39,365 nt of DNA from Candidatus Burarchaeum sp. (GCF_030646255.1 NZ_JAUSNF010000001.1:1-39365); one strand, 5' to 3'; shown: positions 23,605 through 31,351, counted from the stretch's first letter. Notes: generated from the sequence alone by a model not told the origin. Numbers and translations are program-made.

Positions 23605-25154
23605 AACTCAGTCTCGTCAGCACGCATCATGATGAGGTAAGGGAGGTAGCGCCGCTAGGCCTTGCTTACCTTGCCACATATCTGCAGGACAAAAAGGGCT
23701 TCAGCAGCACGAGCGTCATAGACGTGAACAACGGGCCGGTGCTGGAACAGCTCAGGCGCGAGAAGCCGGACGTCATAGGCATCAGCGCCATGACGCTGAA
23801 CTATGGAACTTCAATCATGCTGGCCAGGAAAATCAAGGAGGAATTCGACGTCCCGGTAATTCTCGGAGGCGTGCACGTATCCACGCTCCCAGATTCGCTT
23901 TCGCAGGAGTTCGACCTCGCGGTTCTGGGCGAGGGCGAGGAGACGCTGGCTCAGCTTGTGGATTTGTACGAGAAAGATGGTGCGTTTCCGGCTGAAAAGC
24001 TTGAAGCCATTGATGGCGTGCTGTACAGGAAGGACGGGCGGCTCAAAAAAACAAAACCCCGGGAGCTCATACCAGACTTGGATGACATACCTGCGCCGGA
24101 CAGGAAGTTTCTCGGAGATGAATACTTCCAGCGCAGGGTAGTGTTCTGGGATGATGGCGCGCTCGGGGTCGAGACCTCGATATTCACCTCGCGCGGGTGC
24201 CCGTACAACTGCGTATTCTGCTCCAGTTCCATGTTCTGGAACAAGGTGCGGTTCAACTCGGCCCAGCATTTTGTGGACGAGGTGAAATACTTGAATGAAA
24301 AGTTCAAGGTCACCCACATGCTCATATGGGACGACCTGTTCGCAGTAAGTGTCAAGCGGCTTGGCGAGATTTCCGAGCTCATGAAAAAAGAGGGGCTTGC
24401 GGACAAGGTGCAGTTCTGGGGCCAGATGCGGAGCAACATTGTGAACGAGCAGCTGTGCAAGGACCTTGTGAAGATGAATGTGCGCTGCCTTGCGTTCGGC
24501 TTTGAGAGCGGGAGCAACAGGATGCTGAGATACCTGAAGGGCGAGCACATGAGCGTGGAGCAGCACCTGAAGGCCGCGAAGCTCTGCCTGGACCACGGCA
24601 TAAAGGTCAATGGGAGCCTGATATTTGGCAGCCCGACCGAGACGCTGGAAGAGATGGACGAGAGTTTGGCATTCATAAGAAAGCTCGGGGAAATGGGCTG
24701 CTCTGACCTGGGCGCCTATGTGATGACGCCCTTCCCGGGCACAAAGGTCTGGGAGATTGCAAAGGAAAGGGGCAAGGTAAAGGAAGACATGGACTGGACG
24801 CAGCTGCAGCTCTATGGCTATGAAAACCCCATGACGCTTGATGAGGGAATTTCAAAGGAGGAGTTTGCCAAGAGATATAGGGAAGCAAGGCGGCTTGTCG
24901 GGCTTATCAACTCGAGAAAGGCAAAGCGGTGGAAGATGCTTTACAACAGGCTCAGGTATTATCCGGTCAAGACGCTGAAGGAAGTGGTGAAGAGGCCCCG
25001 CCGTGCGATGCGCTTCGTGAGGCGCCTGCTTTTCGGGAAATACTGGGCGTCATACAAGGACGATATACCGGATGTGGAGCATGAGAAGAAAACTGACACT
25101 ATGCCGGTGCAGCCAGACAAGCATTCGCAGCTGGACGGGGAAGGGAGTTGCTAG
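23601..25154 (+). CDS. B12-binding-domain radical SAM protein coupled to a ferredoxin
   Basis: The 517-residue protein has a B12-like Rossmann domain (PLGLAYLATYLQD, DVIGISAMTLNYG, PVILGGVHVS, LAVLGEGEETLAQLV). The radical SAM core has SRGCPYNCVFC (Cys200, Cys204, Cys207), then LAFGFESGSNRMLRYLKG and YVMTPFPGTKVWEIA. A basic C-terminal tail (KTLKEVVKRPRRAMRFVRRLLFGKYW) could touch membrane or nucleic acid. It is paralogous in layout to the protein at 18526-20016 but only distantly similar. No DxHxxG lower-ligand motif is visible. Coupling to the ferredoxin (ATGA overlap) is direct. The substrate is unknown; the glycan context suggests a sugar or lipid carrier. Confidence 0.86.
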   Translation: MKLSLVSTHHDEVREVAPLGLAYLATYLQDKKGFSSTSVIDVNNGPVLEQLRREKPDVIGISAMTLNYGTSIMLARKIKEEFDVPVILGGVHVSTLPDSLSQEFDLAVLGEGEETLAQLVDLYEKDGAFPAEKLEAIDGVLYRKDGRLKKTKPRELIPDLDDIPAPDRKFLGDEYFQRRVVFWDDGALGVETSIFTSRGCPYNCVFCSSSMFWNKVRFNSAQHFVDEVKYLNEKFKVTHMLIWDDLFAVSVKRLGEISELMKKEGLADKVQFWGQMRSNIVNEQLCKDLVKMNVRCLAFGFESGSNRMLRYLKGEHMSVEQHLKAAKLCLDHGIKVNGSLIFGSPTETLEEMDESLAFIRKLGEMGCSDLGAYVMTPFPGTKVWEIAKERGKVKEDMDWTQLQLYGYENPMTLDEGISKEEFAKRYREARRLVGLINSRKAKRWKMLYNRLRYYPVKTLKEVVKRPRRAMRFVRRLLFGKYWASYKDDIPDVEHEKKTDTMPVQPDKHSQLDGEGSC

Positions 25155-25198
25155 TCGTTATGCGTGTTGCTGCGCATTTGGCGGGCCTGCAGCGCCAC

Positions 25199-26347
25199 CT
25201 AACGTCCGACTTTCTTTGCATGGCCTGCCACTATTTCTGATGCCTTTGAGATTACATAGGCCACTTCTTCGTCAGTCATGCCGGGCCAGATTGGTAATGA
25301 GAGGATGCGGCGCGCCAGCTTCTCAGTGTTGCGCAGAGGCATCTTGCGGAACGGCAGGTGCTCGATGTAGGCCTTCTGCTGGTGGCATGGAATCGGATAG
25401 TGGATTTGGGCGCGCACGCCGGCATCATTGAGCTGCTTGATTACTGCATCGCGTATCCCTTCGTGCACTTGCACTACGAACAAATGGTAGACGTGGTGCC
25501 CGCCGGGCCGCTCGCGCGGAAGCCTTACGAGAGAGCGCTTCTCAAGCTCTTCGAGGCCAGCCACATACTTGTGCGCAAGGGCGCGGCGCTGCTCATTCCA
25601 GCCATGCATGTGCGGCAGCTTGGCTGAAAGGAATGCGGCCTGCAGGCCGTCGAGGCGCGAGTTGAAGCCGAGCGTGTCGTGGTAGTATTTGACTTTCGAG
25701 CCGTAGTTGCGCATGGCCGCAACAGCGTCGGCGAGCGCATCATCGCTGGTGCAAACTGCACCTGCATCACCTAGCCCGCCGAGATTCTTGCCAGGATAGA
25801 AGCTGAATGCGGCCGCCTTGCCGAATGTGCCGGCATTCTTGCCGTTGAGGCTCGAGCCGTGCGCCTGGCATGCGTCCTCCAAAAGAAGCAGATTGTGGGC
25901 CTGCGCAATCTCGCTTAAGCGACCCATGTCCGCGCACTGGCCGTAGAGGTGCACGGGCATTATGGCCTTGATTCTCTTGGATTTTGAAATTGCGAGTTCG
26001 ACTGATTCCGGCGAAAGGCAGAAATAGTCATCGACTTCGGCGAAGACGGGCTTTGCGCCTGCCAGCGAGACTGCGAAGGGAGTTGCCACGAATGTGTGTG
26101 AAGGTACTATGACCTCATCGCCCTTGCCTATGCCGAGCGATTTGACCATGAGGACAAGTGCATCAGTGCCGCAGGCTACGCCGAGCGTTCGCTTCGCGCC
26201 CACGAATTTTGAGAACTCGACCTCAAAGGCCTCGACTTCCTTGCCTAGGATGAAGGAGGAGCTGGCGAGAACGCGACTGTAGGCAGCATCAAGCTCTTGC
26301 TTCATGGCCTCGTGCATGCGCGTAAGATTTACGAAAGGAATTTCCAT
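25199..26347 (-). CDS. Sugar 3-aminotransferase, DegT/DnrJ/EryC1/StrS family
   Basis: The 382-residue protein is a true transaminase of this family. The PLP lysine is Lys187 in FSFYPGKNLGGLGDAGA, in contrast with the two His-type relatives in this window. Other blocks are CGTDALVLMVKSLGIGKGDEVIVPSHTFVATPFAV, EDACQAHGSSLNGKNAG, GFNSRLDGLQAAFL and YPIPCHQQKAY. It resembles the WlbC/WbpE and FdtB/QdtB subgroups that aminate C3 of a keto sugar nucleotide. The gene lies 15 bases downstream of a Gfo/Idh dehydrogenase gene on the same strand, the classic WlbA-WlbC pairing. A divergent N-formyltransferase gene lies next to it. The exact donor sugar is unknown. Confidence 0.9.
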   Translation of the reverse strand: MEIPFVNLTRMHEAMKQELDAAYSRVLASSSFILGKEVEAFEVEFSKFVGAKRTLGVACGTDALVLMVKSLGIGKGDEVIVPSHTFVATPFAVSLAGAKPVFAEVDDYFCLSPESVELAISKSKRIKAIMPVHLYGQCADMGRLSEIAQAHNLLLLEDACQAHGSSLNGKNAGTFGKAAAFSFYPGKNLGGLGDAGAVCTSDDALADAVAAMRNYGSKVKYYHDTLGFNSRLDGLQAAFLSAKLPHMHGWNEQRRALAHKYVAGLEELEKRSLVRLPRERPGGHHVYHLFVVQVHEGIRDAVIKQLNDAGVRAQIHYPIPCHQQKAYIEHLPFRKMPLRNTEKLARRILSLPIWPGMTDEEVAYVISKASEIVAGHAKKVGR

Positions 26348-26362
26348 TGGCTCAACTCTTGC

Positions 26363-27367
26363 TCACTGGGGCGCAGAGCCCTTAACCTGCGCATTTATCC
26401 GCTCGATGAGGTCTGTTACCAAAAGGCCGAAAGATATGTCAGTGTCCGGCTTCTTTCCCTTCTCAATGCAGTCGATGAAGTGCGATGCCATGTTCGCGAG
26501 CGGCTCTCGGGCCTTCACGTACGGAATTATTGTTGAACCGGGATTGCACTGCACAATGAAGTCCCAGTAGTTGGCCGGCGCCTCGAGCGGCCCCTTTATC
26601 TCCTTCTCGTGCACCTCGACTTTTCCCGCAACCTTCATGTCATCGAATTCTGCCATCTTCTTGTCGCCCAATATCATGACCTTGCGCATCTTCACGGGCG
26701 AGAGCGAACTCACTATCAGCGTTACGGTCATGTCCCCGTAGTCCAAGTAGGCAATGGCCTCGTCCTCCACGCCCTTTATGAAGTGGCTCTTGCCTACCGC
26801 AGTAATCTTGCGGGGCTTTGCCGCTTTTTCGCCCAGTAAGTAGAACAGCATCGAGACATCGTGCGTCATCAAATCTTCGACCACATTCACATCGCGGCGC
26901 AGGAATTCGATGGCCTGCCGCTGGAACTGGAATGCGTGCAGCGTGCCCAGCTCGCCCTTGTCAAGCAGGCCCTTCAGGTAGCGCACATAGTCCCCGTATA
27001 TGAAAATGTAATCAATCATGAGCGTCAGCTTCTTTTCCTGCGCGAGCTTCGCGAGCTCTTTTGCGTCTTCCACGTTCGTAGTCACCGGCTTCTCAATGAG
27101 CACGTGCTTGCCCGCGTTAAGCGCAAGTTTTGCGAGCGCGAAATGGGTTTTGGGCGGGGTGGCGATTATGACTGCATCCACATCCGGCAGGACCTCTTCG
27201 AAAGAGGCGACTACCTTGATGAAGGGATATTCCTCGGCCGCTCGGCCGCGCTTCTTCGCGTCAAGGTCAACGATGTAGCGCAGCTCGGCACCCTTTATCC
27301 TTGAGAAGTTCCTCGCGAGGTTCGGACCCCAATAGCCGTAGCCAACAAGGGCAAGTCTTATCGTCAT
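26363..27367 (-). CDS. Gfo/Idh/MocA family sugar dehydrogenase
   Basis: The 334-residue protein has the NAD(P) motif RLALVGYGYWGPNLARNF, then VDAVIIATPPKTHFALAKLAL and the family catalytic-site motif HVLIEKPVTTN. A C-terminal beta-sheet domain follows, with DVNVVEDLMTHDVSMLFYLLG and a His in THD. Members such as WlbA oxidise C3 of a UDP-sugar, giving a ketone for the following aminotransferase. The frame extends to 27874 but that would run through the divergent formyltransferase gene; MTIRLALVGYG at ATG 27367 is the natural start. A TATA element at 27390-27398 is 27 nt away, so the transcript is leaderless. It is co-transcribed with the aminotransferase gene. Confidence 0.9.
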   Translation of the reverse strand: MTIRLALVGYGYWGPNLARNFSRIKGAELRYIVDLDAKKRGRAAEEYPFIKVVASFEEVLPDVDAVIIATPPKTHFALAKLALNAGKHVLIEKPVTTNVEDAKELAKLAQEKKLTLMIDYIFIYGDYVRYLKGLLDKGELGTLHAFQFQRQAIEFLRRDVNVVEDLMTHDVSMLFYLLGEKAAKPRKITAVGKSHFIKGVEDEAIAYLDYGDMTVTLIVSSLSPVKMRKVMILGDKKMAEFDDMKVAGKVEVHEKEIKGPLEAPANYWDFIVQCNPGSTIIPYVKAREPLANMASHFIDCIEKGKKPDTDISFGLLVTDLIERINAQVKGSAPQ

Positions 27368-27389
27368 GGCGTGAATTCGGTTCAGAAGG

Positions 27390-27398
27390 CTTTTATTC
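27390..27398. promoter_or_regulatory. Shared TATA element between dehydrogenase and formyltransferase genes
   Basis: CTTTTATTC on the plus strand (GAATAAAAG on the minus) is the only TATA-like sequence between the two starts. Its centre is 28 nt from ATG 27422 (plus) and 27 nt from ATG 27367 (minus), the distance expected for leaderless initiation in both directions. Confidence 0.55.
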
Positions 27399-27421
27399 AT
27401 TTGGACGGCCTTCATGTAGGC

Positions 27422-28369
27422 ATGGCAGAAGGCCCGAAAATCGCAGTCATTGGAAATGGCACTATAGCGGTCGAGTGCTGCAGGCACCTGCTCGGGCAGG
27501 GCGAGAATATCGCGTTCATCATCGGAGACCATAAGGATGACGGCACGGATGGGTGGCAGAAGTCCTTGAAGAAGTTCGCGCAGGCCAACGGAATCTCTTT
27601 CCATCAGCCTGAGGGCATAAACGAGCAGAAGTGGTATGACTTCTTTGCCGAGCAGGCGCCCGACTTTCTCCTGTCTTTCCAGTATAGGTTCATCATCAAG
27701 CGGCCGATAATCGAGAGCGCGAAGAAGCTGGCAGCAAATATACACTTTGCACCGCTGCCCCGCTACCGTGGCATGTATCCCATAGCCTGGGCGCTTCTGA
27801 ACGGTGAGAAGACGTTTGGAGTCACTATCCACGCCATAGACCCGGGCGTTGATTCGGGAGATATTCTGGCGCAAAAGCTGTTTCCAATCGAAGAAGAGGA
27901 TACCGCAAAAACGCTGTACCTGAAGGCAGTCAAGAATGGCGTTGAGCTGTTCAGTGAAAGCTGGCCCAGCTTGCGCTCGATGACAGTTACCAGAAAGACG
28001 CAGGATGCAAAAAAAGTACTTTACTACCCCGCGGGCTCGATAGATTTTTCAAAGAACGGCATAGACTGGTCGAAGCCCGCTGATGAAGTTTTCAACTTCA
28101 TTAGAGCATTCATCTTTGTGCCTTTCCAGCTGCCGACAACACATTATGAAGGAAAGCTGCTGCGCGTTGTGAAGGTGCAGAGGAAGGAAGAAACCGTAGT
28201 GAACGCAACGCCGGGCGAAGTTCTGGGGGTTTCTGATGTAGGCGTGCAGGTTGCGTGCGGCACTGGCTCGCTCGAAGTTGCACTTAGCGAGGAGGTTTCA
28301 GAAGAAGTTCCTGCGCAGCTGAGAATCATTGAAAAATTCAGCATAAGGAAGGGCGGAAAGTTTTCCTAA
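27422..28369 (+). CDS. Sugar N-formyltransferase (10-formyl-THF dependent, Fmt-fold)
   Basis: The 315-residue protein has the formyltransferase core: KIAVIGNGTIAVECCRHLL, the SFQYRFII segment, and ANIHFAPLPRYRGMYPIAWALLNGEKTFGVTIHAIDPGVDSGDILAQ. Its catalytic triad is Asn106, His108 and Asp144. A C-terminal domain like that of methionyl-tRNA formyltransferase follows. Sugar N-formyltransferases (VioF, FdtF/QdtF, WlaRD types) formylate 3- or 4-amino-6-deoxy sugar nucleotides using N10-formyltetrahydrofolate. The place beside an aminotransferase and in a glycan locus supports a sugar substrate over Met-tRNA. The start at ATG 27422 is favoured by the TATA element 28 nt upstream. Its 3' end overlaps the convergent rmlA-like gene by four bases. 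Confidence 0.85.
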   Translation: MAEGPKIAVIGNGTIAVECCRHLLGQGENIAFIIGDHKDDGTDGWQKSLKKFAQANGISFHQPEGINEQKWYDFFAEQAPDFLLSFQYRFIIKRPIIESAKKLAANIHFAPLPRYRGMYPIAWALLNGEKTFGVTIHAIDPGVDSGDILAQKLFPIEEEDTAKTLYLKAVKNGVELFSESWPSLRSMTVTRKTQDAKKVLYYPAGSIDFSKNGIDWSKPADEVFNFIRAFIFVPFQLPTTHYEGKLLRVVKVQRKEETVVNATPGEVLGVSDVGVQVACGTGSLEVALSEEVSEEVPAQLRIIEKFSIRKGGKFS

Positions 28370-29085
28370 ATCTTCTTTGAATTCCGCGCTATTGCCGCTG
28401 CCTTGTGCAGAGACTCGAAAGTTCCGGCATCAGTCCATTCGCCCTTTAGTATGTGGTAGCCCAGCTTGCCGCTCTTCACGTAGTGAGTATTCACGTCAGT
28501 AATCTCATACTCGCCGCGCGCACTCGGCTTGAGCGAGCGAATGACGCTGAAAACTGAGGGCGAGTAGAGGTAGAGGCCGATGACTGCGAAGTTGCTCTTG
28601 GGCTTCGCGGGCTTTTCAACTATTGAAACCACCTTGTCGCCCGTGAGATCGGCAACGCCGAAGCGCTGTGCATCAGGCACCTGCTTGAGGAAAACTGTGG
28701 CTTCGGCCTTGTCAGCCTCGAAAGATTTGATGGCAGGGCCCACATCCTCGGCAAGTATATTGTCACCGAGAATCACTGCGAACTTATGGGAGCCGGCGAA
28801 ATCCTCTGCCAGTGAGAGTGCCTGGGCAATGCCGCCGCTCTCGTCCTGCAGCCTATAGGTCAGCCTGCAGCCAAGCTCGTGCCCGCTGCCGAGCAGCTTC
28901 ATGAAGTCGCCTGCGCTTTCCTTGCCCGTAACTATCAGGATGTCAGTTATGCCTGCCTTGAGCAGTGTGCCCAGAGGATACATTATCATGGGCTTGTCAT
29001 AGACTGGCAGCAAGTGCTTGTTCGTCACGTTTGTGAGAGGTTTTAGCCTTGTGCCAGAACCGCCTGCAAGAATCACTCCACGCAT
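28366..29085 (-). CDS. rmlA: Glucose-1-phosphate thymidylyltransferase-like nucleotidyltransferase
   Basis: The 239-residue protein begins RGVILAGGSGTRLKPLTNVTNKHLLPVYDKPMIMYPLGTLLKAGITDILIVTG, the RmlA signature. RLQDESGGIAQALSLAEDF, VILGDNI, RFGVADL, SIVEKPAKPKSNFAVIGLYLYSP, GEYEITDVN and WTDAGTFESL follow. It activates glucose-1-P with dTTP (or UTP) for deoxysugar synthesis. It is shorter than bacterial RmlA (about 290) because the C-terminal extension is missing, as in many archaeal forms. ATG 29085 has GGAGG at good distance, so the upstream ATG 29100 is not used. It lies directly after the rmlD-like gene. Confidence 0.88.
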   Translation of the reverse strand: MRGVILAGGSGTRLKPLTNVTNKHLLPVYDKPMIMYPLGTLLKAGITDILIVTGKESAGDFMKLLGSGHELGCRLTYRLQDESGGIAQALSLAEDFAGSHKFAVILGDNILAEDVGPAIKSFEADKAEATVFLKQVPDAQRFGVADLTGDKVVSIVEKPAKPKSNFAVIGLYLYSPSVFSVIRSLKPSARGEYEITDVNTHYVKSGKLGYHILKGEWTDAGTFESLHKAAAIARNSKKI

Positions 29086-29100
29086 GAAATCAACCTCCAA

Positions 29101-30003
29101 CTAAATTGAATTTGTTTTTCCTTCTTCTTCCTGCTTTTTCATCACCATCAAGCCCTGCTCTGCGTTCAGCATCTTGAAGCCCAGCTCCTTTTCAGTCCTG
29201 CCCGCATCAAGGCACCCATTCATCGGCCGCTTGGCCACCTGGTGCAAGTCCGCAGTTTTTACTGACGAGATGAGGCGTTCGTCGAGGCCGAAGACCTGCG
29301 CGGCCTTGCGCGCGAATTCAAACCGGTTCAGGCATTCATTTCCCGTAACGTGCCACAGGCCAGTCTTCTCCTGCTCCACCAGCCCGAGCAGCGCTTCCGC
29401 GCCATTGTCCGCCAGCGTCGGGCTGCTGTACTGGTCGTCAACAATCTTGACGGGCTTACCTGCGCGCAGCTCGTTGAGAAGCCAGGTTATGAAATTCTTC
29501 TTCATCGGGTGCCAGCCATAGATTACGCTCGTGCGCGCCACAGTGTTGTCGGCATCCATTGCCAGCAACTCGCTCTCAGCCTGCCACTTGCTTTCAGCAT
29601 AGGCGCTCTCCGGATTCGGAGTGTCTTTGATACTATACTTGCCGCGCTTCGTGCCGTCAAAAACATAGTCGGTTGACATGAATACATACTGGGCGCCGAT
29701 TTTTTCGCATGCAGTCGCCAAGTTCAGGGCAGCATCGATGTTCACGAGCCGAGCCTTGGCGCGCTCGGTCTCGCACAAATCAACTTGGTGGAACGCAGTG
29801 GTGTTTATGACTGCATCGGGCTTGATCTCTTGCACCAGCTTGCGCGCTACCTCGAAATCAGTCACGTCCAGCTGATAACCATTCTCCTCGTGCCATGGCG
29901 TGCCAGTGCGATAGGTGTAGTCGAAATTAAACTTGCCGCGCGCCTTCTGCACAAGCCTGTTGCCGAGCAGGCCCAGGCCGCCGATAATTAACAGGGATTT
30001 CAT
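29101..30003 (-). CDS. rmlD: dTDP-4-dehydrorhamnose reductase-like SDR
   Basis: The 300-residue extended SDR has LLIIGGLGLLGNRLVQKA and the NTTAFHQVDLCE region. STDYVFDGTKRGKYSIKDTPNPESAYAESKWQAE carries the STDYVFDG hallmark and the YxxxK pair. A substrate domain with SPTLADNGAEALLGLVEQ and GLWHVTGNECLNRFEFARKAAQVFGLDERL follows. RmlD reduces dTDP-4-keto-L-rhamnose to dTDP-L-rhamnose. rmlA is next and an RmlC-like gene is nearby, but no RmlB is seen in the window, so the pathway is incomplete here. Its ATG overlaps the stop of the preceding nuclease-like gene (ATGA). The truncated protein at 3-314 is a paralogue. Confidence 0.88.
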   Translation of the reverse strand: MKSLLIIGGLGLLGNRLVQKARGKFNFDYTYRTGTPWHEENGYQLDVTDFEVARKLVQEIKPDAVINTTAFHQVDLCETERAKARLVNIDAALNLATACEKIGAQYVFMSTDYVFDGTKRGKYSIKDTPNPESAYAESKWQAESELLAMDADNTVARTSVIYGWHPMKKNFITWLLNELRAGKPVKIVDDQYSSPTLADNGAEALLGLVEQEKTGLWHVTGNECLNRFEFARKAAQVFGLDERLISSVKTADLHQVAKRPMNGCLDAGRTEKELGFKMLNAEQGLMVMKKQEEEGKTNSI

Positions 30004-30500
30004 ATTCCCACCTTCACGAACTTGTCATTCCGCACCCAAGAAACGAACTCTACATGCGAATCTTTTTCCAAATCGCGCATGTTCAAATTATACCATCCTT
30101 CGCCTTTGTAAGGAATTGGATTACTATGATTAATCGCCGTTTCATAATTCATAAGATAGAGTCGTATTTGGTTCTCTTGCTTCCATATTATAACTAGAGC
30201 CAAGTATGGTTTTGCATTCCAAGCATCAGAATTATTTTTGAGTGCTTTCGCATTCCAGTGCGTTGGTTCAAATTTTTTTGTTTTTCCTCGTTTATCAAGC
30301 TCTCTGGCGCGCCCTTTTACAGAGATGGCTATGTGTTGTCCAGTTTGGTCTCGGGCAAGGAGATCAAACCCTTCTGTTGAAACCTTGATTACGTTCCACT
30401 GTTTGTAGACGCTAAGCCAGAATGCCACGAATGCTTCGCCAAGTAAGCCAATGATGTCACGACGTTCTGGTAAGTGTTTAGGTATGTTTCTCGTATTCAT
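30000..30500 (-). CDS. Hypothetical protein with PD-(D/E)XK nuclease-like motifs, AT-richer than its neighbours
   Basis: The 166-residue protein starts at ATG 30500 with AGGTGA five bases upstream. An N-terminal helix (RRDIIGLLGEAFVAFWLSVYKQWNVIKVSTEGFDLLARDQTGQHIAISVKGR) carries Glu22, Asp46 and Ser60-Val61-Lys62. That is the order E...D...xxK of PD-(D/E)XK nucleases, although the residue before xK is Ser instead of Glu or Gln. No close family is recognised. The C-terminal half is rich in Trp, Asn and Tyr. Base composition is plainly AT-richer than the flanking sugar genes, suggesting recent acquisition. Even so it is tightly embedded: ten bases after the RHH-nucleotidyltransferase stop and overlapping rmlD by ATGA. 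The nuclease idea is tentative. Confidence 0.55.
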   Translation of the reverse strand: MNTRNIPKHLPERRDIIGLLGEAFVAFWLSVYKQWNVIKVSTEGFDLLARDQTGQHIAISVKGRARELDKRGKTKKFEPTHWNAKALKNNSDAWNAKPYLALVIIWKQENQIRLYLMNYETAINHSNPIPYKGEGWYNLNMRDLEKDSHVEFVSWVRNDKFVKVGI

Positions 30501-30510
30501 CTTTTCACCT

Positions 30511-31311
30511 TCAACGCACCATTTCCGCATCCTTCTTGGAATGTATGTTCGCGAAATTTCCCGAGACAAGGCAGCCTGAGAGCTTGCCGTTCCTGCTCAG
30601 CTTTGCGAATTGGGCGTCGAGCGAGCCGCGGGGCTCGAGCAGGTTGAAGAGCTCGGGCTCTGCAAAGCCGGTCATTGTTGCAATAAGGTGGCTCTCGGGC
30701 TTGCCCGGTTTTTCCCAGTAGCGCGTGATTAGCGAGCCATCCATCATTACGAGCGAGCTCTTGGTCCACTCGAAGCCAGTACCATAGTAGACTGCCAATG
30801 TTGCAGGGTTTTCCTGGCGCGCATGGAACTTCTGCACAGTTGGAAGACTGAAGTCGAAGTAGTGGTCGCAGGGCACGAACAGGAATGCGCCGCCCACATA
30901 AGGCTTTGCAAGCGCAAGCGTATTCGCGCTCCCTTCATGCTTCTTTTCCTCGACGTAGCGTATGTTAACGCCGCTTGAGGCGCCATTCTCAAATTCGGCA
31001 AATATGGCGGCATTCACCTTGCGCGCGCCCACGATTATGATTTCAGAGAAGCCTGCCTCGCGCAGGCGCTCGAGAGTGTGTGCAAGCAAGGGCCTGCCCT
31101 TCACAGGTATGAGCGGCCGGTAAGTTTTTGCATCCGCAGACCAGAGGCCCTCGGCAGGCCCGCCAGCCAGTATGACGGCAGTCTGGCGCGCGCCCACGCT
31201 GCGTTTCATAAGGGCCTCGAACGCCTCAGAACGCGTGCCCTCGCCGTGCTGTGCATCAAAAGCCTTCATCAATGCATCGTCGAGCGACAGTGAAATACGC
31301 ACTTTTGCCAT
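30511..31311 (-). CDS. Ribbon-helix-helix domain fused to a sugar-nucleotidyltransferase-like domain
   Basis: The 266-residue protein has an N-terminal CopG/NikR-like ribbon-helix-helix: beta strand AKVRISLSL (2-10), helix DDALMKAFDAQH, turn, helix RSEAFEALMKR (28-37). From residue 43 a nucleotidyltransferase fold follows: TAVILAGGPAEGLWSADAKTYRPLIPVKGRPLLAHTLERLREAGFSEIIIVGA, FLFVPCDHYFDF, YWEKPGKP. The usual GxGTR is changed to GGPAEGL and the K of KP to R (YRPL), so catalysis may be altered. It is first in a minus-strand operon with the nuclease-like, rmlD and rmlA genes. Four GTAATAC-type half-sites (31313-31350) lie over its promoter, the pattern expected of an RHH operator. It may couple sugar-nucleotide sensing to transcription. 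Confidence 0.8.
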   Translation of the reverse strand: MAKVRISLSLDDALMKAFDAQHGEGTRSEAFEALMKRSVGARQTAVILAGGPAEGLWSADAKTYRPLIPVKGRPLLAHTLERLREAGFSEIIIVGARKVNAAIFAEFENGASSGVNIRYVEEKKHEGSANTLALAKPYVGGAFLFVPCDHYFDFSLPTVQKFHARQENPATLAVYYGTGFEWTKSSLVMMDGSLITRYWEKPGKPESHLIATMTGFAEPELFNLLEPRGSLDAQFAKLSRNGKLSGCLVSGNFANIHSKKDAEMVR

Positions 31312-31312
31312 A

Positions 31313-31351
31313 GTAATACACCTGTAATACGTTTTATTACAAAGGTATTAT
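31313..31351. promoter_or_regulatory. Bidirectional promoter with four half-site operator
   Basis: GTAATAC occurs at 31313-31319 and 31324-31330. Its reverse complement occurs as TATTAC at 31335-31340 and GTATTA at 31345-31350. The spacings are 11, 11 and 10 bp, one helical turn each, with the left pair facing the right pair. A near-palindromic TATA (TATTATAA, 31347-31354) fits both genes: TSS about 31325 leftward with GGTG as SD, and about 31376 rightward with GGAGG as SD. A ribbon-helix-helix protein encoded immediately to the left is the obvious candidate binder. Confidence 0.6.

Noticed and set aside
27368-27874. Long N-terminal extension of the Gfo/Idh frame to 27874
   Set aside because: It is antisense to the well-supported formyltransferase, and the family N-terminus begins at ATG 27367.
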